Shown piece by piece: positions 10,801 through 20,600 of a DNA stretch of 64,000 nt (positions within the stretch are counted from its first letter, which is position 1; each line of letters opens with the position of its first letter). Position numbers and translations under genes: made by a program. The DNA comes from Lunularia cruciata (taxonomy: Eukaryota; Streptophyta; Marchantiopsida; Lunulariales; Lunulariaceae), in the NCBI GenBank assembly GCA_948567375.1, contig OX419756.1:54264333-54328332 (forward strand), written 5' to 3'. Below the pieces are notes generated by a model. It had not been told where the DNA came from and ran no database searches. It saw only the letters and a program-made list of their open reading frames with translations.

Positions 10801-10987
10801 TGGTACTATGGACCCAAGCTTGGCACTTGTACGTGCAGGCTTGAGGTGTATGTTATGTGGCTCTTCTGGTGGAGCTGCTACTATGTTAGTGTGTGATAGC
10901 TGTTCGAGAGGATGGCATATGGCATGTATGACTCCTCCCCTCACGGTGGTTCCTCAGGGACAGTGGTTATGTCCTAGATGTACTTGA
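7874..10987 (+). pseudogene. Pol: reverse transcriptase, RNase H, integrase and PHD finger
   Basis: This frame follows the amber of the first ORF in phase. RT spans about 8030-8700 with DLRAGYHQ, FGLKNAP and the catalytic YIDD at 8555-8566. RNase H follows at about 8960-9340 (VHTDWSMLGLGAVL, EGECLAAVWAV, TDHQPLKWL). Integrase runs about 9740-10400: an HHCC finger (H-H-C-VVC) and a DDE core with SLDFAG, LTDQGTKF and ADGLAERVVQ. The last 45 codons form a C4HC3 PHD finger: CMLC, CDSC, H-MAC, CPRC (10847-10984), in the place where chromoviruses carry a chromodomain. A second amber (8606-8608, followed by TTGTTG) interrupts RT just after the catalytic site; in related proteins this place (HER-Q-LLEVFERL) holds Gln. 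It looks like a single CAG-to-TAG change that inactivates this copy. The gene is otherwise intact. Confidence 0.9.
10847..10984 (+). other. PHD finger at the integrase C terminus
   Basis: The spacing is C-x2-C-x8-C-x2-C-x4-H-x2-C-x13-C-x2-C, with the aromatic WHMAC and the QWLCPRC end typical of PHD fingers that bind histone H3 tails. It ends one residue before the stop codon. By position it replaces the chromodomain used by chromovirus integrases to choose insertion sites, so a role in targeting is likely but inferred. Confidence 0.85.
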
Positions 10988-11145
10988 CCTATAGCTAGTT
11001 CATTCTTTATATGGTATAGATTGCAGACAGGCGACTAACGGTGGGGCTCCATAGCACCCGGCCTCCTGATCTTTGCCCATTAGAGGGTATACCATATACT
11101 TAGAGTAGATGGCTATTTGGAGTTAGAGGGACCTAACCGCCAGCT

Positions 11146-11156
11146 AGAGGGGCGAT
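11146..11156 (+). other. Polypurine tract of the methyltransferase element
   Basis: AGAGGGGCGAT lies immediately before TGTGGCAC, the start of repeat A. It is the expected plus-strand primer just upstream of U3, which supports A being the U3 part of a conventional LTR made of A followed by B. Confidence 0.6.
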
Positions 11157-11261
11157 TGTGGCACTTTAGAGTCTATGTATGACTTATGTGTGAGTTGTGC
11201 TTTTATAGTGTATGATGTTGACAGCGATGTATGTTGTGTAGCGATGTATATACGCACGACA
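11157..11261 (+). repeat. Repeat A (U3-like), first copy
   Basis: This is a 105-bp repeat running TGTGGCAC to CGCACGACA. It has a TATA-like CTTTTATAGTG near its middle, so it may hold the promoter. It is separated by GC from the right-hand B repeat and recurs with one G-to-A difference at 11723-11827. Confidence 0.85.
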
Positions 11262-11263
11262 GC

Positions 11264-11721
11264 TGTCACGCCATTTGTAGTTCCGCATCTAGATGCTCGG
11301 ACACTGGAGTTCCAGTGATGGTAGTTAGAGTTATTCTAGCTGTTTCTCAGGGACTACTTTCCGACGGTTAGATTTCGTGTTCGGGGTACTGACTTCACGG
11401 TGGGGCCCACCGTCACTTTGCACCGTTTGCACCGTTTGCACCGTCGAGTGTGCCGTCAGCGGGACCGTTAGGGTTTCAGGGCTAGCTCGAGTCCAGGGGG
11501 TATAGTTTCGAAGTGAGCTCCAGAGAGCTCACTTCTCTGATGTTGAGCCTTCGAGTTCCTGGCTATGGTGGACAGAGGCCGGCGAGCGTCACCTGGATTC
11601 TCTATGCTTGAGTGGGTGTGGCTTGACTATAATCAGTGCCCAGTTGTTGGCAGTTTATAGAGTGACAGATCAAGTACTGATCTGAGTTGAGTTGAGTTGA
11701 GAATGTTAAGCAATCTGATTA
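11264..11721 (+). repeat. Right terminal repeat B
   Basis: This 458-bp copy matches 1864-2312. It has one extra caccgtttg unit (three against two) and four transitions. It sits between two A copies, giving the order A-gc-B-t-A'. Confidence 0.9.
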
Positions 11722-11722
11722 T

Positions 11723-11827
11723 TGTAGCACTTTAGAGTCTATGTATGACTTATGTGTGAGTTGTGCTTTTATAGTGTATGATGTTGACAGCGATGTATGT
11801 TGTGTAGCGATGTATATACGCACGACA
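11723..11827 (+). repeat. Repeat A' (U3-like), terminal copy
   Basis: The second 105-bp A copy differs from the first at one base. Its last bases GACA abut the target duplication, so it forms the right end of the integrated molecule. Repeat A is absent from the left end. Confidence 0.88.
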
Positions 11828-12758
11828 ACTTCTCCTTCTTGCCCCGGTCCAAATCGTTGAGTGCCGCAAAGACACTTGTATCGTAGTCAACCTCCCGGAA
11901 TTGTTCCAGGAAGTTGTTTCTCAAGTCCGCCCAATCCGATGGTACAAACCCCTTTTGAGTCACATGGGTGTACCAGCTCTGAGCTTTCTTGCAAAGCAGA
12001 CTTGGGAAAATTCTCAGTCGATCCGCCGAGTCATGCTCCTTGTTAGCAAAGGAGATGACTTTGAATTCTTTGATGAATTCATTGGGGTCTTCGTCTTGTT
12101 CTGTCCCCTTATACTTCTGATAGGCGTGTCGGGTGACAGGGAGCAAAGTCATCATTCGATGCACTGGGATCAGCTGAGGTAATGTGGAACTTGACGGAAC
12201 GGAAGGATTGGCTGGAATTGACGCTGTATTGTCAACCCAGGGATTCCAATTCGTCAAATTCAAGGTAGGGTCTTCTTCAACAATTTCTGCTATGAGGGTG
12301 TCGACTTCAACCTGAGTGGAAGATTCAGGATCAACACCTTTGATGGGTTCTTCAAAATTCCTTCGGGACAACCGAGGAATCGTTTGTAGAAGATATTGAC
12401 ACTCATCTTCAGTAAGTGTTCGTGTTGTCTTTTCTCGAACAAAGGTCTTCAAGGAAACAACTTCCTTTACAACTCTAGGGGAAGTTGGTGTACTGGGCCG
12501 CAATGCATATGTTTGCACACTTGATTCTTTCTTCTTCTTGGAAGAAGAGAGAGATGCAAAGTAGCCTTGCCAACCGCCTTTGCGTTTCTTGTAGTCAAGT
12601 TCTCGCAGGGCTTCTTGCACTTTGTGAAGGAGTTGAAACTCCAACGCCTCTTGTTCAATTTTGTCAACGATGGATGGGACGTTCAGACATTCGTCTTCTT
12701 CACGTTGAAGTGCTCGTCTTCAAGCTCTCTCTTCTTGTTGTTCTTTCAATGCAGACAT
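11828..12758 (-). pseudogene. N-terminal gag of the resident Ty3 element
   Basis: The gag starts at an ATG at 12756-12758 (MSALKEQQEERA), passes a TGA where Arg (CGA) is expected, and continues through a charged helical N terminus. It then enters a Retrotrans_gag domain with the usual signature DPNEFIKEFKVISFAN ... RLRIFPSLLCKKAQSWY ... WADLRNNFLEQF. It breaks off at DRGKKEKL at base 11828, where the methyltransferase element entered, and resumes at 1863. It lies about 75 bp downstream of a tRNA-Asp-type primer-binding site. At least one in-frame stop makes it non-functional. Confidence 0.88.
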
Positions 12759-12834
12759 TCATATTGTGTTGATACCCAATTTCCAATTTGGCTTCGTATT
12801 CTTCCACTTCTATTCTTCCACTTCCGAGATTTGT

Positions 12835-12853
12835 ATCCCCGGCAGCGGCGCCA
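12835..12853 (-). other. tRNA-Asp-type primer-binding site
   Basis: On the minus strand the sequence reads TGGCGCCGCTGCCGGGGAT. This differs by one base from the complement of the plant tRNA-Asp 3' end used as primer by Athila/Tat-lineage Ty3 elements. It fixes the polarity of the resident element and the inner end of its LTR. Confidence 0.85.
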
Positions 12854-12860
12854 AAAATCA

Positions 12861-13608
12861 TGTGACAACCCGGTAAATATCACTTTTGCAGTAATTGGGT
12901 AAGTAAAGTTTGTTCCCGCAAAGATACAAGTCAGAAATATCCAAATGCAAAGCAAAGTAACAATTTAGTTCTTCTTGAGTTCTTCTTTAGTCTCTCAGGT
13001 AGAAACCACACCCAGAAGAGAGTAACAAGCACTGACTCGCAGTCTTGTCACAAATTCACACTCCTTAATCACAAATCCTTCAAATCTTTCCAAACAAACT
13101 TGATTGTGATGATTCAGGCTCTCCCGAAAACGGCACTTCACTGCAAAACGACTTCACCTCAGAATTGTGTTCTACCCCTCCACTGAAGGCACAACTTCCT
13201 CGATCGAAATTGCTTCACATCAACTTCACACTGCACTCACAAATGCAGAATACTACCAACACTACAATTCCTCTCAGATCTGTCAAGGCATTGCTTTGAT
13301 TGCACTTAACTTAGGATCAAACACACAGAATGAAGATCAAGGCTGTAGAATCCAACATCCAACAAGCACTCTGACTTGCACTTTGAATTTCTCCAAACAG
13401 TCACAAACACAATTGCAAAATTGATACTCGGAATCAAGCTCAAGCAACGAGCACTGCTTCATAGCACTTCGCTTTATCTATTCTCAGAAATAATGAGCAC
13501 TGAACAACATTTTCTTGCGAATGCCACTCTTAAGTAGTGAACAATCGACAATTTTAACAACTATACTGTTCTACAACAACTGTTCTAACCTGCAGATCCA
13601 AAATGACA
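12861..13608 (-). repeat. LTR of the resident Ty3 element (candidate boundaries)
   Basis: Between the primer-binding site and the stop of the ORF to its right lies about 750 bp of non-coding, A/C-rich sequence. On the minus strand it begins TGTCATTTTGG and ends GTTGTCACA, giving TG...CA ends. A purine-rich run (GAAGGGGCAG, GAAGAGG) lies just upstream of the proposed start, as expected for a polypurine tract. No second copy is in the window, so the boundaries rest on these signals alone. Confidence 0.5.
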
Positions 13609-13651
13609 ATGCACCTCTTCATATCTGCCCCTTCAAATCTCAAATCGGTTA

Positions 13652-16279
13652 CTAATCCGATCCGATGTCTACTTCTTCCTCGGCTTTCAAACCCGAACCC
13701 GAAGTAATCTTACTTCCTACTACATTTTCCTTGGGTTTCCCAACTCCTAATTCTTCGACCAGATCTAGCAATTCTCTTTCCTGATCTGAAATTGCACTAA
13801 TGGGTAATCTATCTAACTCTTCATCTTTTGACCCACTCTTCTCTAATGTCTCTGAGTGCAACTCTGAAGACATTTGGATTCCTATGTTATCTACTTTGGG
13901 TTTTGCCTTAACATCTTGCCGAAGCTTTTCTAACTCTATTTTCACTAAGTCTAATCTAATTGAGATGTTATCCTCTACTTCTAACACCTTTCTATCTACA
14001 CGAGTTCTTAGTTTGATTAACAAGGCATTCATCTCCGTGTCCTTCGCTTGTCTTCACCTTGTCTCCTGCACCAACAACTTCAACTCGTGCAGTCACGCTT
14101 CTTCAATTCGAACGCTGGCTTCTGTACTTAACATTGCATTCACTCTGAGGACTATCTCCTTCAATGGCTCCAATCTTGTCTTTCGTTCTCGTTCCTGATC
14201 TGCAAGCCATTCCTCTCTGTACATTGCCAACTCTTCCTTGAACTTGGCCTTCACCGTTTCCTTCTCTTTCTCCTTTTGTACAACTTTCTCTTCCTGATTA
14301 CGAAGTAACTCTCGTAATCTCTCTTCTTCTCTATACCGCACAGACAACTCTCTTTGCCAGAGTTGCTTCTTCTCCTCCATACTCTCCATCACTCGATCGA
14401 GCTCTTGTTCCTTTGATGCTACCCTTGCCATAGCATGGATAAGCTCTACTCTTGAATCAGCAAACTGTTGCTTCAAGATTTTGTGCTCCGCTACCTGTCT
14501 CTCCCTTGCGATGTCACTCTTCCTTGCAAGATCCTCTCGATAGCTCACTTCTCTCTTCAAGTCTTTGATTACCTGACTTCTCTCTACTGCTTCCGCTTGC
14601 AGTACTTCTCTCTCCTTCTCACCTCGGGTTATCTTCCTCTTCAACTCCGAGTTCTCCTCTTCTAATCTTGCTACCACCTGCAATACAATCTTTACTTCTG
14701 GACAAGTTGACTGCATCTCCTTCTTCTTCTTCTCCAACTTCACCAACAGCGGGCATACTACCTCTCGCAGGTACTCTACTCCCTCACTGGCAACTTCTTC
14801 CTCCCACGGAGTAATTTCTTGTTTCTCCTCATGTTCTCCTGATACGCGCCTTCTTCTCTGAAGTCTTTGTATCGGAATTGATGCCTCACTACTCATGTTG
14901 TCTTCTGCCTCTTCCTTCACTTTACTCGGCCCCGCCTCACACTTTGCCTTACATCTCAATCAAACTCCTTGCTGTACTACAATCTTCTTCTCCTCGAGCA
15001 CCGGTACTTCGTCTTCCAGCACCGCATTGTCTTCGGCTTCTACTTTGGCTTGCACTTCTTCTTTGTATTCTTCAGCCACTGGTGCCGAGGTCATTTCTCC
15101 ACCGTCTTCACTGTCACTGCTAGTATCTCCGCTCTGCAGTGTCAGCTCAGGTTCCTCCTCACGTTCTGAGTCCTCCGTCTTGAGCTTGGCCTTGCCTTTT
15201 GAGTCTTCATCTTCTGACTCAATCACCACCATTCCTCGCCTTGGGTTATTTTTTTGCATCTTCCAAGGTTTCTTGTTTTCTTCGGCTTTTGCGTGCTGAG
15301 TTCTCTTCTTTGTCGGGGTACTTACCACGACCTCCACGTTTTTCCCTGTCTTTGCATAGTAGTCGTCCGTGCTCTGGATTTGGAGAATGTATTGTTGTTC
15401 CTCTGCGTCGACTTCTCTTCTCAAGTCAGGATGGAAATGAGACACCATTCTATTGCGCTCCGCCAAATTGAGCAAATTCAACCCAAGGTAGAAATGTGCT
15501 GCAAATGGCACGATGTAGTGTGGAGGCAACTTATCTCGCAGATTCCACACCATCTGCCTTGTTCTCCCGTGAAAATACCTTGCCCAATTGATCGGTTCTC
15601 CTGCAAATAGCTTATGAAAGAATACCGCTTGGTGTTTCATCACATAAGTGGTTCTCTCCGGCTTCAAGATGGCCATTAGTGCACTCACAATTCCTCTCTT
15701 CACAAGGTCTTTGTAGCTCTCAACTTTGTACCCATTCTTTGTTCTCTTTGACGAGAAGGCATCTCTCACCTCTTACGTTTCTTGGGCTATCTCTCCTTTC
15801 CCCAAGAACATGGCTCCCTGCTCCGAACCCGCCTCCTTCCCGAGTACGAGTCTCCAATCCAACTCTATCCAGCAAGCCGGATTTCCTCTCTTCCCTTCTT
15901 CCTCGGGACCATCAAGACACTTACTCTCAATGATTTTTGTCATGAATCCTGGAAAACTTACGTTCCAGTTCCATGCCAGAAAGGTGATCCAAAGTCGGCT
16001 CAAGACTTTGATCCTCGCTACTACATCTAATCTCCAAATTGCATGATTTCTCACTATGAATTCAGAGTTTTTCTTCCCTCCTCCCATCTCTTCTGCTTTC
16101 TTATTGTCTCTTGATTTCTCTCTTGCGACTTCTCCCTTGCGCACTAACCCGAGTACAACTTTATTTCCATTTCCCCGATCACCTGCAAGATGACTCCTCA
16201 ACGGCAAAGGAAAATTGCTTGACATTTTGTCATTGCAGTTTCGATTTTTATAGAGTTGCACTTCTTTGTCTTCCGTCAC
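13652..16279 (-). pseudogene. Long coiled-coil ORF of unknown function, probably a retroelement accessory gene
   Basis: This is one frame of about 875 codons broken by four in-frame stops (15773-15775, 14960-14962, about 14090 and about 14050). The N-terminal third is globular with many Trp and aromatic residues and contains the stretch INWARYFHGRTRQMVWNL. Next come an acidic Ser/Glu-rich part, a strongly heptad-like coiled coil (about 14093-14800; LEEENSELKRKITRGEKE), and an acidic tail ending DIGSD. The globular part is reminiscent of plant transposon-protein or env-like ORFs found after pol in Athila/Tat elements, but I cannot assign it firmly. It lies upstream of the LTR at 12861-13608 in the same orientation, so it would belong to a preceding, tandem or recombined copy. 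Confidence 0.55.
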
Positions 16280-16644
16280 TTTGAGTTTCTACCAAGAAAT
16301 CACACCTCAAGCATGCACCTGTCACTGTCAATCAACCTTCGCGCGTATGAGCCGCCAGTTTTGAAACGGCCCTTTCTTGAATTTCTCGCCCCGACGAAAG
16401 GTTGTTAGACTATCTTTGCCTCGGGTTGAGCTCCCCCCGATCCGAAGACAATTTACTTCGTATTGTATGTTGACAAGGCATTTCCGAGTACTTTGCCTTA
16501 TGACCCAAAGTCACTTTACTTCAGGTTTCATCCCAAAGCCAATTTTCTTCACCTTCTTTGGCCATACAGGCGCAATCCAACTTCTCTATACACTTCTTCT
16601 CCTTTATTTTGAAAAAAGCAAAAAATGTGGGCACCACACTAAGG

Positions 16645-17608
16645 TACCAAGATCACCAAGAATGTGATCAAACTGCCTCTCCTAGCCAAAGCTACAAGCA
16701 TATAGATAAAAGTGGTACAATCACTATGACAACAAATGAGGGTAGACCAATTGACTAGGGCACCAGTCTAGGAACAAGAGATCTAGGGGTCAAACCTTAT
16801 TACACACAATCTAGCATAGTGGGGAGATTTTGCCAAACAATGACCAAGATCTACTCTAAACTAGCAAGCCTCACGCCAACAAGCTGGCTTGTTGGTCCTT
16901 CTAGGCCTTTTTAGCCTCTCATAGCCCACAGCACTATGCCTCAAAGCCTCAAAAATTGCTTCTTCTTTGCTCAAAAATTGGCCAACACTTCCATACACCA
17001 TCTGCCTTACTGCCAAATCTGCATCCATCAATGAGCTTCTGCACACTAGGAAAAAACTAGAACTTTGATCGAGCTACCAACAATCCACTAAGCTTGGAGA
17101 TACCACCAACACTCACAATTCCTACACCCAATTTCCCCTTGTCTTCACTTCTTTGATGTAATCAGATTGTTTATAGCTCTTGAATCAACTCAACTCAGAT
17201 CAGTACTTGATCTATCACTCTATAAACTGCCAACAACTAGGCATTCATTACAGTCAAGCCACATCCACTCTAGCTAAGAGAATCCAGATGACACTTGTTG
17301 GCCTCTATTCACCATAGTTAAGAACTCAAAGGCTCAACATTAGAGAAGTGAGCTCTCTCGAGCTACACTTTGAAAGTATACCCTTGGACTTGAGCTAGGT
17401 CTGAAACCCAAATGGTCTTGCTAACGATACACTTGATGGTGTGAACGCTGCAAAGTGATGGTGAGCCCCACCATGAAGTCAATACTCCAAACATAAGATC
17501 TGACCATCGGAAAATAGACTATGGAAAACTCCTAAAATACCTCTAACTACTATCACTACGACTCCAATGTCCAAGCAATCTAGATGCGACACTACAAATG
17601 GCATGACA
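16645..17608 (-). repeat. Old inverted relic of the methyltransferase element (repeat B plus leader)
   Basis: On the minus strand this runs from TGTCATGCCATTTGTAG through a diverged B repeat (ending CAATCTGATTACATC) into the leader, stopping near the equivalent of 3220. It includes the tRNA-like boxes (16741-16798) but lacks about 390 bp of leader containing the TTTCGC repeats. Divergence is far above that between the B copies of the intact element. Its upstream edge falls at the first base of B; a weak resemblance to the end of A (GTATATAC) may extend beyond. Confidence 0.85.
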
Positions 17609-20600
17609 TATTTCCAATGGCTTGTATATACTGCATTTTCACAGCATATCTATTTGCAAGTGCAAGTTTTTGGTAGCATCAATAGCACTCTCAAGTGTTT
17701 TGTAACATGTGGGCTGACATACAAGGAGAGCCATACTTTAAAGAATTATGAGAGAATGAAAAAAAATTACAAAATGCTAAAAATGTTGTCCTAGAAATGC
17801 TATATAGGGACCTCCTATAATATAGTGAAAATTTTCTCTTATTTCACACTCCTTTCTACTTGTAGAAGGAGCTCTCTCATGTTGGTCATTTGAATTAGTC
17901 ATAACATATCTCTCTACCATAGACACAAGCTTGCCACTTTTTTGTAAGAAGCTCATTACTTTTGTGGGGATTATTTTATCTGTTGTGCACTATGCTAGCA
18001 CATCTCATTCTTTGTAGATTGGATTTATCTGCTCTAGTTGTATAGATGTGTAGTGCACTATTGATCGTAAAGTTACTTGTGTCTATTGGATTATCCTACC
18101 AAAGTAATGGACACTAACTAATAAAAGTAAGCATAAAAATTGAAGAACATGGCATCAAATCCCACTCTTGATACACCCTATAAGATCAAGTGGTCAATTG
18201 TCTCCTAAAAGAAGCACAACATGAAAAATCAAGATAGAAAACAAGAAAAGATATGAGCATACATACTCAAGTTAGCTCAAAACTCAAAACTCATAGTTTT
18301 TTTAATTTTAAGTTTGAAAGATGCAAAAACAATTCTCTGTTACTTGACCACCTTATAGCTAGAGTAGCTAAAATGATTAGAAAAGAAAAGAAAGAAAGAA
18401 AAGAAAAGAAAGAAGAGAAATGATTATAATCAATGACCAGCCATACTATTATGCTTTCTAAGCACTCATCAGCAATGATAAAAAATAAAAAATAAAAAAA
18501 TTCAACAATTATGATCCATACCAAAGCAACTATAGCTATAAGATGACCAAACCATTATAAGTGTTTTCAATTGAAGATTGGTTGTTGAGGTAGGAGCCCC
18601 CAAAACATATGCACTCCTATCACATGTTTGAAGCTCTTGTTAAAATTACCTCAACTTAATGTTGAGCTTTATTTTTGCTTAGTGACATCCATCCATAATG
18701 TCCATACTTATCAAACACAAATTCATTAATCCTAGCTCTTGTATAGATAATGACTCATTCAAAAAAAATTTATCCATGAAACCTTAGAACAACTTATAAC
18801 CACCCAAAAGATATTTCTAATTTATTGCAAAATTATTAAACACATGCATACAAGGCAACATAACAAGCAACCAAGTAGTGTGTGTTCAATTGAGAAGAAG
18901 ATGCATGCTCATTATTGACCTTTGGGCCTTCAAGGTCCATGAGTGGTATATTTTCTTGTTTTGGGTATGATAGGTTAAAAAAAGGCCTGTAGGGGTTTTT
19001 TATCAGTCATGATAGGTTAAAAAAAGGTACATGTGGGTTAAAACACGGAGAAATGTCAAAAATACCCTTGACAAGCATTGATATTATAAACCTACCCTAA
19101 ACAATTCAATATTTACAAAATTAACCCTAGGATTTGTCAAGCATTGGTTTGGAATGTTGGTTTGGACTGTTGGTTTGGACTGTTGGGTTGGAAGAGTGCA
19201 AGCCTTGCCTGTCTTTGTGGTCTACAAGAATCCCACTACAAGCTTTGTTCAATAGCTTGTTCACTTAAAACCAATCACTTGTATTATTGAGCATTAAGCA
19301 GCCTTTTCTTTTGAAGCATCTTGAATCATGACATCCTTGTGCACATGCTATGATCTAGTTTTTCCATATCTAAAAGATAGCATTTGGAAGTTCAATCTTT
19401 AACTCGTTGACAAAATTGAAGACAAATGAAGATAAATCTGGTTTGCTATTGCATTATATAGGATGGCACAAAGTTTTTGCAAGCTTTTGAGAAGTTAACT
19501 GATTCCTGCGCTTAATTTACTGCAGAGCATCCAAAGAAAATGACCCCAAAAAAGCATTATAGTAGTGGTGATGAAGATGAAATTGACGTAATGAGAAAAA
19601 AATTCTCTATCTTTGCATGTTTTCTTTCCTTTAGCATCATAGTGTATGAGATATGCATATCAAAGAACCCAATTTTTACCAATTGTCATCAAGTAACTCT
19701 GTAGGGTGTCTGTGCATAAAGCCTCATTTGAAACCCAACCTTTAGGTAACAAGAACTTGCAGGCAAGACTTTGAGTATTGCTAAACTTTGATTCTCTTCT
19801 CTATTTTATCTTATAGTAGAGAAAATAAACATGTTATCTTTCTATGCAAAAAATCTCATGGCTACAAGCTGTGTTTGTAGAAGGCACTATTCTACTACAT
19901 GAAACTGAAAAAGCTCAAGCAAAAGCTTGTGCCAAGTATATAAAAGCAATAGAAGTTGCACAGACAAAGAACAACAAAGAGTAGCAAAGCTAAGGAGGGA
20001 AAGAGTGGAGAAGTAGCTACCAGAAATTGCATTCAAATTGAGAAAGACTAAAGAATTAGTTCTAAATAGTGAAGGTCAAATCTGAAGAGTTATGGACGTG
20101 GAGATGTGGAGATGAGAACATGAACATTATGGCCTAGCAATGAATTAGATAAGACCATGGGAAATCATGCACAAATATTGGCAAAATTATACATTAGTAT
20201 GGGTAATAGCCTTTGAGAGAGAGCCCTCAAGAGCTTGTTTTCTTGAAGATATTATGAGCAAGATGTGATTATCCACCTCATTCCCATCCATAATGCCAAC
20301 AACATAAGAGTTATTTTTATGTTCACAATAACAAGAGTGCCAAAGTTGCAAAATGTGGAAGGCTAGAGATAGTAAGTGGAATAGTTACACACATAATCAG
20401 CTGCCATAAAACTTGAGCTTGCTTTGATAGTTCAAACACTGATTTGAGAGAAGAAGCGATCTAGAACTAGTGGAACCTTGGATACTTGCAAGGCTTACAC
20501 TCTCCAAACCTAGCATTCCATCAATATCAAGGCTCAATAAAAACCACGACTAATTTTTAAATATTGAATTGTTCAAGGTAGGTTTATACACTTGCTAACC

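Larger units (their letters stand above)
1864..11827 (+). mobile_element. Ty3-type LTR retroelement carrying a DNA methyltransferase and a PHD finger
   Basis: This 9.96-kb plus-strand element is inserted in the gag of a resident minus-strand element. The order is B repeat, leader, Gag, two zinc knuckles, aspartic protease, C5 DNA methyltransferase, readthrough amber, RT, RNase H, integrase, PHD finger, polypurine tract, A repeat, B repeat, A' repeat. The insertion is bounded by TG...CA and by a direct duplication: actt, or aactt if the terminal A is counted as flank. Removing the element rejoins the host gag in frame (KEKL then RDYSERF). The two B copies differ by four substitutions in 449 bp plus one 9-bp repeat unit, so the insertion is recent. 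Coding capacity is intact apart from one amber at 8606-8608. The integrase is a DDE enzyme, which fits the flanking duplication and argues against a tyrosine-recombinase element. Confidence 0.93.

Noticed and set aside
1864-11827. Classifying the methyltransferase element as a DIRS/PAT tyrosine-recombinase element because of its split direct repeats
   Set aside because: It encodes a DDE integrase with an HHCC finger and an aspartic protease and has a target duplication; no tyrosine recombinase is present.
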